Counted from the stretch's first letter, positions 15,797 through 25,199 are shown. The stretch is DNA of 38,299 nucleotides from Gammaproteobacteria bacterium (GCA_013151645.1 JAADHU010000067.1:1-38299); one strand, 5' to 3'. Notes: generated from the letters alone by a model not told the origin. Translations and numbers: made by a program.

Positions 15797-16514
15797 GAGC
15801 CGCGGCCCGTCGATCCTGCACCATCCTTGGTCCCATTTCGGCCGCCTGGGCCGCATCACGGCAATAACCGTCAGCACCGACGGCCGTACCGAATTCCTCA
15901 GTGAGCGGCGCACCACCAACAAGCACGATGTATTGGTCACGAATGCCCTTCGCGATCATTTCGTCAATCACTACTTTCATATAGGGCATCGTCGTCGTCA
16001 GTAACGCTGACATACCCAGGACGTCCGGTTTGTGTTCTTCAAGCGCGGCGAAATATTCCTCCACCGAGTTGTTGATGCCGATATCGATCACCTCGAATCC
16101 CGCGCCTTCCATCATCATCGCGACGAGGTTCTTGCCGATGTCGTGGATATCGCCTTTTACGGTTCCGATCACCATCTTGCCAACCGGCTCTACGCCGCTC
16201 TCTGCAAGCAGCGGCTTCAGAATCTCCATGCCACCTTTCATGGCATTGGCGGCCAGCAAGACTTCCGGAACGAATAGAATGCCGTCACGAAAATCGACAC
16301 CCACTATTTGCATTCCACCGACCAATGCCTGGTTCAGCACAGTTTCAGCGGTCCAGCCACGGCCAAGAAGAAGGTTCGTGCCTTCTACAATCTCATCTTT
16401 CATGCCGTCGTAGAGATCGTCATGCATTTGCTCGACGAGTTCGTCGTCGGCTAGATCCGCAAGCACGATATCCTCGTCAACAAGATCATCGTTTCCATCA
16501 ACTTCTGCATTCAT
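15789..16514 (-). CDS. Corrinoid (cobalamin-binding) methyltransferase protein, MtbC/MtgC type
   Basis: The 241-residue methyl carrier sits between the MttB-family enzyme and the pterin methyltransferase. A helical cap domain (about residues 25-110, with VPEVLLAANAMKGGMEIL) precedes a Rossmann-like B12 domain. The base-off binding motif is DIHDIG at 122-127, in which H124 is the lower axial cobalt ligand, and the later GG signature is in LVGGAPL. The N-terminus carries an acidic leader of about 25 residues. ATG 16514 follows directly on the TGA of the antiporter gene with no spacing, so the two are translationally linked. It is the central component that identifies the cluster as corrinoid-dependent. 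Confidence 0.92.
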   Translation of the reverse strand: MNAEVDGNDDLVDEDIVLADLADDELVEQMHDDLYDGMKDEIVEGTNLLLGRGWTAETVLNQALVGGMQIVGVDFRDGILFVPEVLLAANAMKGGMEILKPLLAESGVEPVGKMVIGTVKGDIHDIGKNLVAMMMEGAGFEVIDIGINNSVEEYFAALEEHKPDVLGMSALLTTTMPYMKVVIDEMIAKGIRDQYIVLVGGAPLTEEFGTAVGADGYCRDAAQAAEMGPRMVQDRRAAARA

Positions 16515-18020
16515 TCAGTTACCCTCGACCACGTTTTTTGCATTGACCGCATCCTGATCTCGCTGACCATCCGCGTCGATCCTCGTCATTGTTTTATCCG
16601 CAAACCCGAGCGCTGCCGAGATAAACGGTGATACCAGACAGAAAATAGCGAACGGAGCATACGTCGTTGTTGCCACACCCAGCACGCCGGCGCAGTAGAC
16701 GCCGTTTGTATTCCACGGGATTAGCGGTGCAGTAACAGTTCCCGCATCTTCGCAGGCCCGCGACAGATTTTTTGGATGCAGCCCGAATTTCCTGTACGAA
16801 GCAGCAAACATGCGAGCCGGGATAATTATCGCCATCGTTTGATTCGCAGCCGCACAATTTACGAAGATACAGGTACCAAGGGTTGCGGCGACCAGGCTCC
16901 CAATGCCACGAACACCCTTGATGACTGTTTGTGTCAGCGCCTGTAGCATGCCACTTGACTCCAGGATTCCGGCGAAGACCATGGCAGCAATCGCGATGAA
17001 ATTGACGCCGAACATGCTGGTCATGCCGCCCCGATTGAGCAATCGGTCGATCATCGCGTTGTCGGTTTCAATGGTAAAACCTGTTGCAATGGTGTTCAGC
17101 GTGTACGAATAGACGCCCGTCAGCGTTACGTTTCCATCAAGCACTCTCTCAAGCAGAGCCCACTGAAAGACGGGCACGGCCACCACGCCGAGACCCGTGC
17201 CCAGAATCAACGCCGGCATCGCCGGCAGTCCCCTGGCGACCAGCGTGACCACCAATACGGGGGCGATCAGCAACCAGGGTGAGACGTTGAAATTCTCATC
17301 GAGAACCGACTGCACAAGTTTGATCTGGGCACCATCGAGTACACCGCTTTGATAGAACAGCCCCATCACAACGAATATCAGCAGCGAGATGATCATCGCG
17401 GGTCCGGAAGTGTAGAACATATGCCGAATGTGGGTGATAACGTCCGTCCCGACCATGGCGGGTGCGAGATTGGTTGTATCCGACATCGGTGACATTTTGT
17501 CGCCAAAGTAAGCACCGGATATGATCGATCCGGCCGTCATGCCGTCCGGTATTCCGAGCGTCGCGCCCATCGCCATCAGCGCCAGTCCAATCGTCCCGAC
17601 GGTTGACCAACTGGACCCGGTGCAAATGGAAACGACGGCGCACATGACACAGGAAACGAACAAGAAGGCAGTCGGGTTAATGATCGCGAGGCCGTAGTAG
17701 ATCAGCATCGGTACGATACCGGACATTATCCAGACGGAAATCAGTGCACCGACGACGAAGATGATCAGCAGCGCCGGCATCGCCAGATTGATGGAATGCA
17801 GAATTCCGACTTCGATTTCCTTATACGATTTCCCGACATGAAAAAAAGCGATCAGGCCAGCCAGAACCGCACAAATGATCAGCACGGTTTCCGTTGGTAT
17901 GTAATCGTCACCTAAGCTCAGGTTCAGTAACATCAAGCCCATGAGTGCGACGATGGGAATGCTTGATATCAGGGCGGAGGGAAGCTTTTCAGAGCTTTCG
18001 TCAACGTTCGATTGACTCAT
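16515..18020 (-). CDS. NhaC-family Na+/H+ antiporter-like transporter
   Basis: The 501-residue integral membrane protein has about 11-12 hydrophobic segments and NhaC-family features such as GSSWSTVGTIG, ISGAYFGDKMSPMSDTTNLA and a C-terminal NCAAANQTMAIIIPARM. The family exchanges sodium for protons, and some members (malate/lactate antiporters) carry organic acids. Its place between a catabolic enzyme gene and the corrinoid gene suggests it either handles Na+ entering with an osmolyte substrate or transports a substrate or product. The direction and solute cannot be read from sequence. The ATG is at 18020, 62 bp after the MmgE/PrpD stop. Confidence 0.85.
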   Translation of the reverse strand: MSQSNVDESSEKLPSALISSIPIVALMGLMLLNLSLGDDYIPTETVLIICAVLAGLIAFFHVGKSYKEIEVGILHSINLAMPALLIIFVVGALISVWIMSGIVPMLIYYGLAIINPTAFLFVSCVMCAVVSICTGSSWSTVGTIGLALMAMGATLGIPDGMTAGSIISGAYFGDKMSPMSDTTNLAPAMVGTDVITHIRHMFYTSGPAMIISLLIFVVMGLFYQSGVLDGAQIKLVQSVLDENFNVSPWLLIAPVLVVTLVARGLPAMPALILGTGLGVVAVPVFQWALLERVLDGNVTLTGVYSYTLNTIATGFTIETDNAMIDRLLNRGGMTSMFGVNFIAIAAMVFAGILESSGMLQALTQTVIKGVRGIGSLVAATLGTCIFVNCAAANQTMAIIIPARMFAASYRKFGLHPKNLSRACEDAGTVTAPLIPWNTNGVYCAGVLGVATTTYAPFAIFCLVSPFISAALGFADKTMTRIDADGQRDQDAVNAKNVVEGN

Positions 18021-18082
18021 TGTCCGTCCATCCCATCGTAGTTTGTAAAATCCGTTTGATTCATTTCGACGCTATCGTGTTG

Positions 18083-19432
18083 TCAAACAGCGTCGAAAAT
18101 CAAATTCAAAAAGTCTTCCAGATCAAGATCCGTTTGATCGATTTTCGCCGCGTGCTGCTCAATTTCCCGTGCTCGAGACGCACCGATTACCGGTTCGGCG
18201 AAGAGGTGAAACTTGTCACTGATTTCCGCATCGGACAATGGGTCTTCCGGATCACCTCTCGGCGTGTATGCGTCCGACTGAAACTCACGTCCATCCTTCA
18301 GAATAAGTGTTACATCCGCCCAACGTTTTTCTGTGCTAATACGGGTGTAGTGCTCGTCATCGATGATTTCGGTTGCCCTGCTGATGCGCAATACTTCAGC
18401 GTCATCCAATATCGATTCGCTGAGTTCATTCGCGCCAATGCGGCCGCGCACGACCATGATGGCGAAAGGATAGGCGAGCGCGTAGGTCAATTCATCCAGG
18501 CTCTTCGGTTCATGCCCGGCCAGTCGCGTCGCGTAGTGAAAGGTCTTTATTCTTGCTCGTTCTATATCGTCACTGCAGATTTCATGCTCGCGCATAAGAT
18601 CGCTCACCGCATCGATCGCCGGATGAGCCCAGCGACAGACCGGGTAGGCTTTGTAATGCGTATTTCTGACTTCCCAACGCTGGCCCAGATCGCTCCAGAA
18701 AGGCGCCGCACCGTCTCCCTCTGCCGTAATTGCAGGGGCGCCTGTAAAACCGAGTTTCGCCATATACGCGGCCGAAACGCCCGCGGGCGCTCCCCATCCG
18801 ACGCCGTCACGAAGCATGGATGGGTGATCGATACAACGCATCATCTGGCTTCGCGGACCGTGATACTCAGCGATGCCCAGAGCATGTCGCAATTGCTCAT
18901 CATCCAGGCCCAGAAGTCGTCCGACGGCTGCCGCAACGCCGACGGACGTCCATGCGCCGGAAGTGTGGTAGTCCGGGACAGTGGCATGCAACGTCAGACC
19001 GCTGCGGTAACTCACCTCGTACCCGATCACCAATGCCAGTAGCAGATCTCGACCCGACACCGGCTTCCCCTCGCGCCGCAAGTCGTCAACAACGGCCAGC
19101 ACAGAGGGCAGTACGGCGGAACCGGCGTGTCCCTTAACCCGCGAATAGCCGTCATGCGCGTCGATAGAATCAATCGTGAATGCTCCGGCCATTGCCGCAC
19201 CCATCGGACTGACAACCTGACCGCTGAAGAACATGCGAGAGGCCGGCGTACTGCTTCCAGCCGGCATATGCTGGCAGGCGAACTCCCGAACGATGCGACT
19301 CAGTTGCGTCGTAGTGCCGATAGCGGCCACACCAATCGTATCCAGCAAACTGCGGCGCATGACCGCCAGCACGTCGTCAGGAATATCTTCGTAACGCAAT
19401 CTCAGAGCAAAGTCGCCGATGGATTTAGCCAT
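18083..19432 (-). CDS. MmgE/PrpD family protein
   Basis: The 449-residue protein belongs to the MmgE/PrpD fold, which includes 2-methylcitrate dehydratase, cis-aconitate decarboxylase and iminodisuccinate epimerase. Family landmarks are the N-terminal helical segment LLDTIGVAAIG, DSIDAHDGYSRVKGHAGSAVLPS with an active-site region around DAHDG/GHAG, and the later KAYPVCRWAHPAIDA. The substrate cannot be set from sequence. The neighbouring aminotransferase and ThDP enzyme suggest a pathway for an amino or hydroxy acid rather than propionate, since no prpC or prpB is near. The ATG is at 19432, 55 bp downstream of the aminotransferase stop. Confidence 0.85.
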   Translation of the reverse strand: MAKSIGDFALRLRYEDIPDDVLAVMRRSLLDTIGVAAIGTTTQLSRIVREFACQHMPAGSSTPASRMFFSGQVVSPMGAAMAGAFTIDSIDAHDGYSRVKGHAGSAVLPSVLAVVDDLRREGKPVSGRDLLLALVIGYEVSYRSGLTLHATVPDYHTSGAWTSVGVAAAVGRLLGLDDEQLRHALGIAEYHGPRSQMMRCIDHPSMLRDGVGWGAPAGVSAAYMAKLGFTGAPAITAEGDGAAPFWSDLGQRWEVRNTHYKAYPVCRWAHPAIDAVSDLMREHEICSDDIERARIKTFHYATRLAGHEPKSLDELTYALAYPFAIMVVRGRIGANELSESILDDAEVLRISRATEIIDDEHYTRISTEKRWADVTLILKDGREFQSDAYTPRGDPEDPLSDAEISDKFHLFAEPVIGASRAREIEQHAAKIDQTDLDLEDFLNLIFDAV

Positions 19433-19487
19433 TACTCACCTCGCCAATAAATCGTGGGACATATTCGCGGACTCGTTGGTCAGGGTA

Positions 19488-20717
19488 TTAGGCAAGATCG
19501 TTACACGCTGTTTCAATACGATCACAGGCTTGCTCCAATACGTCCATTGAAGACGCATAGGAGATTCGGATGTGTGGATCGAACTGGAACGCGCCGCCGG
19601 GAATAACGGCGACTCCGCAGGTTTGCAGGAGATATCGGGCAAAGTCGGTACTGTTTTCCAGCGGCCGACCGTCGGCCGATTTCCTGCCGACGATACCGCG
19701 GCAAGATGGATACAGGTAAAATGCGCCTTCCGGGGTATGGCAGTCCAGGCCCGGCACGCTGTTCAAACGGGAGATCAGGTAGTCACGCCGTTCCTGATAT
19801 ATTCGAGCCCAGTCCCGCAAGAACTCCTGCGGACCATTCAACGCCGCAATTGCGGCGGCCTGCCCCATGGCACTGGCACAACCGGTCGCCTGTGACAGTA
19901 CTTTGACCAACGCTCGAATCAGACGATCGGGACCCGCCGCATAACCGATTCGCCATCCGGTCATTGCATACGCTTTGGATACACCATTGAGGGTAACGGT
20001 TCGGTCATATAAGCGTGGTTCAACCTGAGCTGGATTCGCATGGACAAAACCATCGAACACAATGTGCTCATAAATATCATCCGCGAGTACCCAGACTTTC
20101 GGGTAGCGGAGCAACACATCGGTTAGCGCCTGCATCTCGGCCGTGTCATAGGCGGCCCCGGTAGGATTGCTCGGCGAATTGAGCATGACGAGACGTGTGT
20201 TTTCGGTAATTGCGGCGTCCAGATCGATCGGATCAAGCTTGAAACCGTTCTCTTGCCGGCCGCGCACATACACGGGCTTCGCCCTCAGCAGCTGTATCAT
20301 GCCAGGATACGACGTCCAGCAAGGTGTCGGCACGATCACTTCATCGCCGGCATCCAGTAATGCCAGCAAGGTGTGAAACAACATCGGTTTCACGCCGCAA
20401 TCAACGACGATCTGATTAACACTGAAATCCAGGTCGTTGTCTCGCTTGAACTTGGCACTAATCGCCTGCTTCAAGCCGTCTGTACCCTCGCACGACGTGT
20501 AGCGGGTAACGTTTGACTGAATCGCCTCAATACCCGCCTGTTTAATGTGCGCTGGTGTACAGAAATCAGGCTCACCGACACTCAGGTCGATGATCTCCCT
20601 GCCCTCCGCCTTCAATTGACCCGCCAGCGAAAACACCTCTTGTATGGCGGAAGGCTCAAAATGCTCCAGGACCTTATTGAGTTGCGGCATGAGTTCATTC
20701 GATTCTGCTGCAAGCAT
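19488..20717 (-). CDS. PLP-dependent class I/II aminotransferase
   Basis: This fold-type I aminotransferase of 409 residues is similar to aspartate-type enzymes. Pyridoxal phosphate contacts are visible: NSPSNPTG (180-187), DDIYE (213-217), and the Schiff-base lysine K248 in SKAYAMTGWR with the conserved arginine downstream. Substrate-carboxylate binding would use the later RISYASS arginine. The ATG at 20717 lies 4 bases after the upstream stop; an in-frame ATG at 20690 (starting MPQLNKVLEHFEPS) is equally plausible. Open frame further upstream belongs to the ThDP-enzyme gene. The donor amino acid is not predictable. It is probably co-transcribed with the ThDP enzyme. Confidence 0.87.
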   Translation of the reverse strand: MLAAESNELMPQLNKVLEHFEPSAIQEVFSLAGQLKAEGREIIDLSVGEPDFCTPAHIKQAGIEAIQSNVTRYTSCEGTDGLKQAISAKFKRDNDLDFSVNQIVVDCGVKPMLFHTLLALLDAGDEVIVPTPCWTSYPGMIQLLRAKPVYVRGRQENGFKLDPIDLDAAITENTRLVMLNSPSNPTGAAYDTAEMQALTDVLLRYPKVWVLADDIYEHIVFDGFVHANPAQVEPRLYDRTVTLNGVSKAYAMTGWRIGYAAGPDRLIRALVKVLSQATGCASAMGQAAAIAALNGPQEFLRDWARIYQERRDYLISRLNSVPGLDCHTPEGAFYLYPSCRGIVGRKSADGRPLENSTDFARYLLQTCGVAVIPGGAFQFDPHIRISYASSMDVLEQACDRIETACNDLA

Positions 20718-20721
20718 TGGC

Positions 20722-22377
20722 TTATTGACCCAGTTCGCTGAGTGGCGGCATGTTGTAACAAATTGACTCTGGATCGATTTGCAATTCAAGCAGCGCCATA
20801 TTGTCGGACGCCTGCGCGCGGGCGAACGCCGGTGAAAAATCGTCTGTTCGGACCACCTTTTCTGCATAGGCACCGAAAGATTTGGCGTACATCACAAAAT
20901 CCGGATTCTTGAGTTCGGTGCCACTGATCCGGCCAGGATGCCGGCTTTGCTGGTGCATGCGAATCGTGCCGTACATATTATTGTTGATCACCAGAATGAT
21001 GGGCTTGCCGCCGTACTGGGCCGCTGTTGCCATTTCCTGGCCGTTCATCAGGAAGTCGCCGTCCCCCGTAAAGCAGATCACCTGGCGGTCGGGGCAGGTC
21101 AAACTGGCGGCGACCGCAGCGGGAATGCCGAAACCCATCGCGCCGCTGATCGGCGACAGACAGGTCCCACAACCACTGTATTGAAATATCTTGTTCGGCC
21201 AATCTGCAAAGTTTCCAGCGCCGGTGGTAACGATGGTATTTCGCGGTAAAACCTCCCGCAGGTGTGCCATTACCAGCCCCATGTCCAGGTCACCGGGTTG
21301 TCGAGTTGCTACCAGGGAATCCAGGTAACCCTGGCGTGCCACGTCACGCCAATCTGACCAGGCCTCGCAGGAAGCGAAGCTCATTTCAGCAAGGGCATAG
21401 GCCATCTCACAGACGCCTGAATTAATCATCAGGTCCGCCTTGTATACGCGGCCCAGCTCTTCCGCTCCGGGGTATACGTGGATGAGTTTCTGACGCAGCA
21501 ACGGTGGCTGCAAGCTTTTGTAGTTGCTGCTTGTACCTGCAGTCAGACGTGCGCCAAGTGATACCAGCAAATCGCATTCGTCGAGTGCGCGAGATACGCT
21601 CGAAATGTTTCCCCAGGCTACGTCCCCGGCATAACATTCATGGTGATTATCAAACACGTCCTGACGTCGAAAAGCAGCCACGACCGGCAGATTGTTCCTG
21701 AGCGCGAATGATTCGAACACCCGTCTGGCCTCATCCGTCCAGACAGAGCCGCCGAGCAGGAAAAGCGGTCGCTTTGCCGCGCCCAGCATTTCACGAAATT
21801 GTGCCAGGTTGGCCGTTCCTGCATGTGCCTGGACCGGCTTCGCGGCATCCAGAAGCGGCGCATCCGTCGATTCCAAAAGCACGTCCTCGGGCAACACCAC
21901 GACCACCGGTCCGGGTCGACCTGACAACGCGGTTTGAAAGGCCCGGTTGATATATTCCGACAGTCGGTCGGCCTCGCCAACCTGCATGACCAACTTCGAC
22001 ATTTCACTGTACATGTGGCGGTAATCGATTTCCTGAAAAGCCTCCCGATCCACACTGCTTCGCGGTACCTGCCCAACCAGCAAAATCATCGGCGCAGAGT
22101 CCTGGTACGCCGTGTGTACACCGACGGACGCGTTTGCGGCGCCAGGCCCTCGCGTGACGAAACATATACCCGGTTTTCCGGTTAGACGGGCATAGGCCCC
22201 CGCCATGAAGCTTGCTCCACCCTCCTGGCGACAGGTTATATATTCAATCGCAGAGTCCGGCTCGGACAGCGCATCCAATGCCTCAAGATAGCTTTCGCCG
22301 GGCACACCGAACACGGTTCGGACCCCGTTTTCTTCAAGTGCCTCAATAAGAAGCTTGCCACCGGTTCTAATCGCCAT
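20722..22377 (-). CDS. Thiamine-diphosphate-dependent enzyme, acetolactate synthase-like
   Basis: The 551-residue protein has the three-domain layout of the acetolactate synthase/pyruvate oxidase family. The Pyr domain contains the catalytic glutamate E52 in RQEGGASFMAG, the middle domain is at about 190-325, and the PP domain has the ThDP motif starting GDGDF at 438 and ending in NNN at 465-467. Classic IlvB is usually paired with a small regulatory subunit; none is encoded beside this gene, so a role in valine synthesis is unlikely. Catabolic relatives include sulfoacetaldehyde acetyltransferase, AruI and oxalyl-CoA decarboxylase. It is the first gene of the minus-strand catabolic run. Confidence 0.83.
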   Translation of the reverse strand: MAIRTGGKLLIEALEENGVRTVFGVPGESYLEALDALSEPDSAIEYITCRQEGGASFMAGAYARLTGKPGICFVTRGPGAANASVGVHTAYQDSAPMILLVGQVPRSSVDREAFQEIDYRHMYSEMSKLVMQVGEADRLSEYINRAFQTALSGRPGPVVVVLPEDVLLESTDAPLLDAAKPVQAHAGTANLAQFREMLGAAKRPLFLLGGSVWTDEARRVFESFALRNNLPVVAAFRRQDVFDNHHECYAGDVAWGNISSVSRALDECDLLVSLGARLTAGTSSNYKSLQPPLLRQKLIHVYPGAEELGRVYKADLMINSGVCEMAYALAEMSFASCEAWSDWRDVARQGYLDSLVATRQPGDLDMGLVMAHLREVLPRNTIVTTGAGNFADWPNKIFQYSGCGTCLSPISGAMGFGIPAAVAASLTCPDRQVICFTGDGDFLMNGQEMATAAQYGGKPIILVINNNMYGTIRMHQQSRHPGRISGTELKNPDFVMYAKSFGAYAEKVVRTDDFSPAFARAQASDNMALLELQIDPESICYNMPPLSELGQ

Positions 22378-22588
22378 TAGCAGAAACTCTTCCCGATTCC
22401 TTATCCGTCAATTAGGCATGAAATCATCAATTCTATACGACAACAAGTCGCACCCGCACCTGTAGCACGGCCATCGTGATCTTCCAACGGGCAGAGCGTA
22501 CGCATAGGTCATAGCATTGTTGGCCGTAACCGGGAAATCATCAAATGAATTCTTTTTCGTCCAGTTGAATACGATTTGTTGCGCGCAC
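22378..22588 (-). promoter_or_regulatory. Probable promoter region of the catabolic operon, with 11-bp direct repeats
   Basis: The region between the ribosomal terminator and the first catabolic gene should hold that operon's promoter. On the minus strand TATAGA (22437 to 22432) resembles a -10 box, but no good -35 accompanies it. GAAATCATCAA occurs at 22420-22430 and again at 22534-22544 in the same orientation, 114 bp apart, bracketing the candidate promoter; it could be an operator. No riboswitch fold is recognised. Confidence 0.35.
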
Positions 22589-22631
22589 AAAAAAGGGCCA
22601 GAGTCATTTCCTGTGGAAATCACTCTGGCCC
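22589..22631 (-). terminator. Rho-independent terminator of the ribosomal operon
   Basis: The stem GGGCCAGAGT (22595-22604) pairs with ACTCTGGCCC (22622-22631). Inside it, after a single C:C mismatch, ATTTCC pairs with GGAAAT around a three-base TGT loop. On the minus strand the hairpin is followed by six T residues (22594 to 22589). It lies 30 bp past the rplQ stop and closes the tuf-rplQ block. Confidence 0.9.
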
Positions 22632-22660
22632 CGGTTTGCGGAGAAAATTATGATCGCTGA

Positions 22661-23041
22661 CTATTCTTCCGTATCGGCCTCTGCCGGGCCATCGACCAGT
22701 TGTACGATCGCCATCGGTGCCGCATCGCCAGCACGCGGTCCGATTTTCAGGATGCGCAGATAACCGCCCGGACGTTCTTTGAAGCGCGGGCCCAATTCGC
22801 TGAACAATTTGCCAACCACTTCTTTGTCGCGCAGGCGGCTAAATGCCAGGCGCCGATTTGCAACGCCGTCCACTTTAGCCAACGTAATAAGCGGTTCAAC
22901 CACACGACGCAATTCTTTTGCTTTCGGTACCGTGGTCTTTATCGTTTCGTGGCGCATCAGTGATGCAGCCATGTTGCGAAACATTGCTTTGCGATGAGAA
23001 CTATTGCGGCCCAGTTTACGGCCGGATTTCTTGTGACGCAT
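22661..23041 (-). CDS. rplQ: 50S ribosomal protein L17
   Basis: This 126-residue large-subunit protein is the last gene of the alpha operon. The N-terminus [20 protein letters not shown] is the family signature and [20 protein letters not shown] follows. It has an acidic C-terminal tail ending EADTEE. It sits 15 bp after rpoA and just before the terminator at 22589-22631. Confidence 0.97.
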   Translation of the reverse strand: MRHKKSGRKLGRNSSHRKAMFRNMAASLMRHETIKTTVPKAKELRRVVEPLITLAKVDGVANRRLAFSRLRDKEVVGKLFSELGPRFKERPGGYLRILKIGPRAGDAAPMAIVQLVDGPAEADTEE

Positions 23042-23056
23042 GACTATTGCTCTTCG

Positions 23057-24055
23057 TTAGACGATTTCGTGTTCCGGACGCAGACTGGCGGGTGGCCAGT
23101 TTTCCAGACGCATACCAAGACCGAGTCCATGACCTTCCAGTACTTCCTTGATTTCAGTCAACGACTTCCGTCCAAGGTTAGGCGTGCGCAACAATTCAAC
23201 TTCCGTACGCTGCACAAGATCGCCAATGTACATGATGTTTTCAGCTTTCAGACAGTTCGCTGAGCGAACAGTCAGCTCCAGTTCATCGACCGGTCGCAGC
23301 AGAATTGGGTCAACCTGACTCTCGGCTGCCGCTCCCGCGCCGTCTTCCTGACCTTGCAGATCGACGAAAACTGACAACTGATCCTTGAGGATACTGCCCG
23401 CGCGACGGATAGCTTCTTCCGGATCGATCGTGCCATTGGTCTCAATATCGATAATCAATTTGTCCAGGTCCGTACGCTGTTCGACACGAGCCGACTCAAC
23501 GTCGTACGTAACGCGGTGCACCGGACTGAAAGACGCATCAAGTTGCAAACGACCAATCGGCCCGGCCTGCTCCTCAAATGACGGTTGTTGCGTAGCCGGG
23601 CGATAACCACGTCCGCGCTCGACTTTCAGAATCATATTGAGCTGGCCGTCCTTGGTGAGAGTAGCCAGAACGATATCCGGATTCATAATCTCGACGTCAT
23701 GATCGAGTTGAATATCAGCGCCCGTTACCGTTCCAGGTCCTTTCTTGGAAACGCGCAACTCCGCTGTTTCCCGCGTGTGCATGCGCACGGCGACCTGCTT
23801 GAGGTTCAACAAGATATCGACGACATCTTCCTGAACACCTTCAATACTGGTGTATTCGTGCAATACGCCTTCGATCTCCGCCTCAACAATGGCCGCTCCC
23901 GGCATCGATGACAACAGAATTCGGCGCAAGGCATTGCCGAGGGTGTGGCCGTAGCCACGTTCGAAAGGTTCGATCGTAACTTTGGCATGCAAATCGTCAA
24001 CCGGCGCTACTTTAACAACGCGGGGCTTCAGAAATTCGTTTACAGATTCCTGCAT
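23057..24055 (-). CDS. rpoA: RNA polymerase alpha subunit
   Basis: The 332-residue subunit assembles the polymerase core and contacts activators and UP elements. The N-terminal dimerisation domain (1 to about 235) includes [19 protein letters not shown] and [14 protein letters not shown]-like strands. The C-terminal DNA-binding domain (about 250-325) includes the helix-hairpin-helix [18 protein letters not shown]. Length and order match gammaproteobacteria. It lies between rpsD and rplQ. Confidence 0.98.
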   Translation of the reverse strand: MQESVNEFLKPRVVKVAPVDDLHAKVTIEPFERGYGHTLGNALRRILLSSMPGAAIVEAEIEGVLHEYTSIEGVQEDVVDILLNLKQVAVRMHTRETAELRVSKKGPGTVTGADIQLDHDVEIMNPDIVLATLTKDGQLNMILKVERGRGYRPATQQPSFEEQAGPIGRLQLDASFSPVHRVTYDVESARVEQRTDLDKLIIDIETNGTIDPEEAIRRAGSILKDQLSVFVDLQGQEDGAGAAAESQVDPILLRPVDELELTVRSANCLKAENIMYIGDLVQRTEVELLRTPNLGRKSLTEIKEVLEGHGLGLGMRLENWPPASLRPEHEIV

Positions 24056-24073
24056 GGGTATAAACCCTCCTGG

Positions 24074-24694
24074 CTATTTCGAGTACAACTCGACGACGAA
24101 GTTTTCATTGATGTCGGGCAGGATATCCTGTCGATCCGGCAACGATTTGAAAACACCCGCCATCTTCTTCGCATCCACTTCTACCCACTCGGGCAAACCG
24201 ACCTGACCGGCGATTTCCAGAGCGCTTTGGATTCGAAGCTGCTTTTTAGCTTTTTCGCGAATGCCGACGGCGTCGCCCGCACTCACCTGCGCCGAAGGAA
24301 TATTGACCACCTTGCCATTCACTTCGATGCCTTTATGACTGACCAACTGACGAGCCTCTGCACGAGTGCACGCGAACCCCATTCGGTACACGACATTGTC
24401 CAAACGTCCTTCGAGAAGACGCAGGAGGTTTTCACCCGTCGAGCCCTTTAGCTGGGCAGCCTTTTTATAATAGTTACGAAACTGACGCTCCAGTACTCCG
24501 TACATACGACGCAGCTTTTGCTTTTCACGAAGCTGAATTCCGTAATCCGACAACCGCGGACGACGTTGTGGAGCACCACCAGGAGGTACATCCAGTTTGC
24601 ACTTCGATTCGAGAGGCCGTACGCCACTCTTCAAAAACAGGTCCGTACCTTCACGGCGGGACAGTTTACATTTTGGTCCAAGATATCTTGCCAT
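24074..24694 (-). CDS. rpsD: 30S ribosomal protein S4
   Basis: The 206-residue primary 16S rRNA-binding protein starts [16 protein letters not shown] and has the S4 RNA-binding domain around [20 protein letters not shown]. In E. coli S4 is the translational repressor of the alpha operon, acting on a leader pseudoknot upstream of rpsM. Here only 18 bp separate rpmJ and rpsM, so that site is not in its usual place. Confidence 0.97.
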   Translation of the reverse strand: MARYLGPKCKLSRREGTDLFLKSGVRPLESKCKLDVPPGGAPQRRPRLSDYGIQLREKQKLRRMYGVLERQFRNYYKKAAQLKGSTGENLLRLLEGRLDNVVYRMGFACTRAEARQLVSHKGIEVNGKVVNIPSAQVSAGDAVGIREKAKKQLRIQSALEIAGQVGLPEWVEVDAKKMAGVFKSLPDRQDILPDINENFVVELYSK

Positions 24695-24704
24695 TACTCT
24701 GCCT

Positions 24705-25103
24705 CTACACCCGGCGCTTTTTCGGTGGACGACAACCGTTGTGAGGAATCGGTGTTACATCCTCAATATTCTGAATACGGAAACCCAATGCGTTCAATGC
24801 ACGAACCGCGGATTCTCTGCCGGGGCCCGGTCCACGAACGCGAACATCTACATTTACAACACCAAATTCCTGCGCAGCCTTGCCTGCCTTGTCGGAGGCA
24901 ACCTGGGCCGCAAACGGCGTTGATTTACGAGAACCACGAAACCCACAGCCGCCGGCTGTCGCCCACGACAAGGTATTGCCCTGGCGATCGGTGATCGTGA
25001 TGATCGTATTATTGAAGGACGCATGAATGTGGGCAATTGCGTCCACGACATGCTTTTTAACCTTCTTGCGTTTTGTCTCTGCCATAACTTGCTTCTTTCT
25101 CAA
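24705..25103 (-). CDS. rpsK: 30S ribosomal protein S11
   Basis: This 132-residue platform protein of the small subunit contains [20 protein letters not shown] and the C-terminal [18 protein letters not shown] typical of S11. The N-terminus has a short lysine-rich extension ([18 protein letters not shown]); an internal methionine at residue 7 could be the true start. The gene is followed by rpsD 10 bp on. Confidence 0.96.
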   Translation of the reverse strand: MRKKQVMAETKRKKVKKHVVDAIAHIHASFNNTIITITDRQGNTLSWATAGGCGFRGSRKSTPFAAQVASDKAGKAAQEFGVVNVDVRVRGPGPGRESAVRALNALGFRIQNIEDVTPIPHNGCRPPKKRRV

Positions 25104-25151
25104 TCGCGGCCGAAACCGCTTCAGTATTCACTGGTTGCGCTGTGGGCGGAT

Positions 25152-25178
25152 GCATTGTCGATCAAAAATCGAGAATGC
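25152..25178 (-). other. Hairpin in the rpsM-rpsK intergenic region
   Basis: GCATT and AATGC pair outside, and TCGAT and ATCGA pair inside, separated by one mismatch around a five-base loop. The hairpin lies within a 96-bp gap, longer than most others in this superoperon. It lacks a run of T on the minus strand, so it is more likely an mRNA processing or regulatory structure than a terminator. Confidence 0.5.
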
Positions 25179-25199
25179 CCCTCTCGCCAGCGCAGGAGT

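Noticed and set aside
20722-22377. Biosynthetic acetolactate synthase ilvB
   Set aside because: No ilvN/ilvH small subunit or ilvC is adjacent, and the context is catabolic, so only a family-level call is made.
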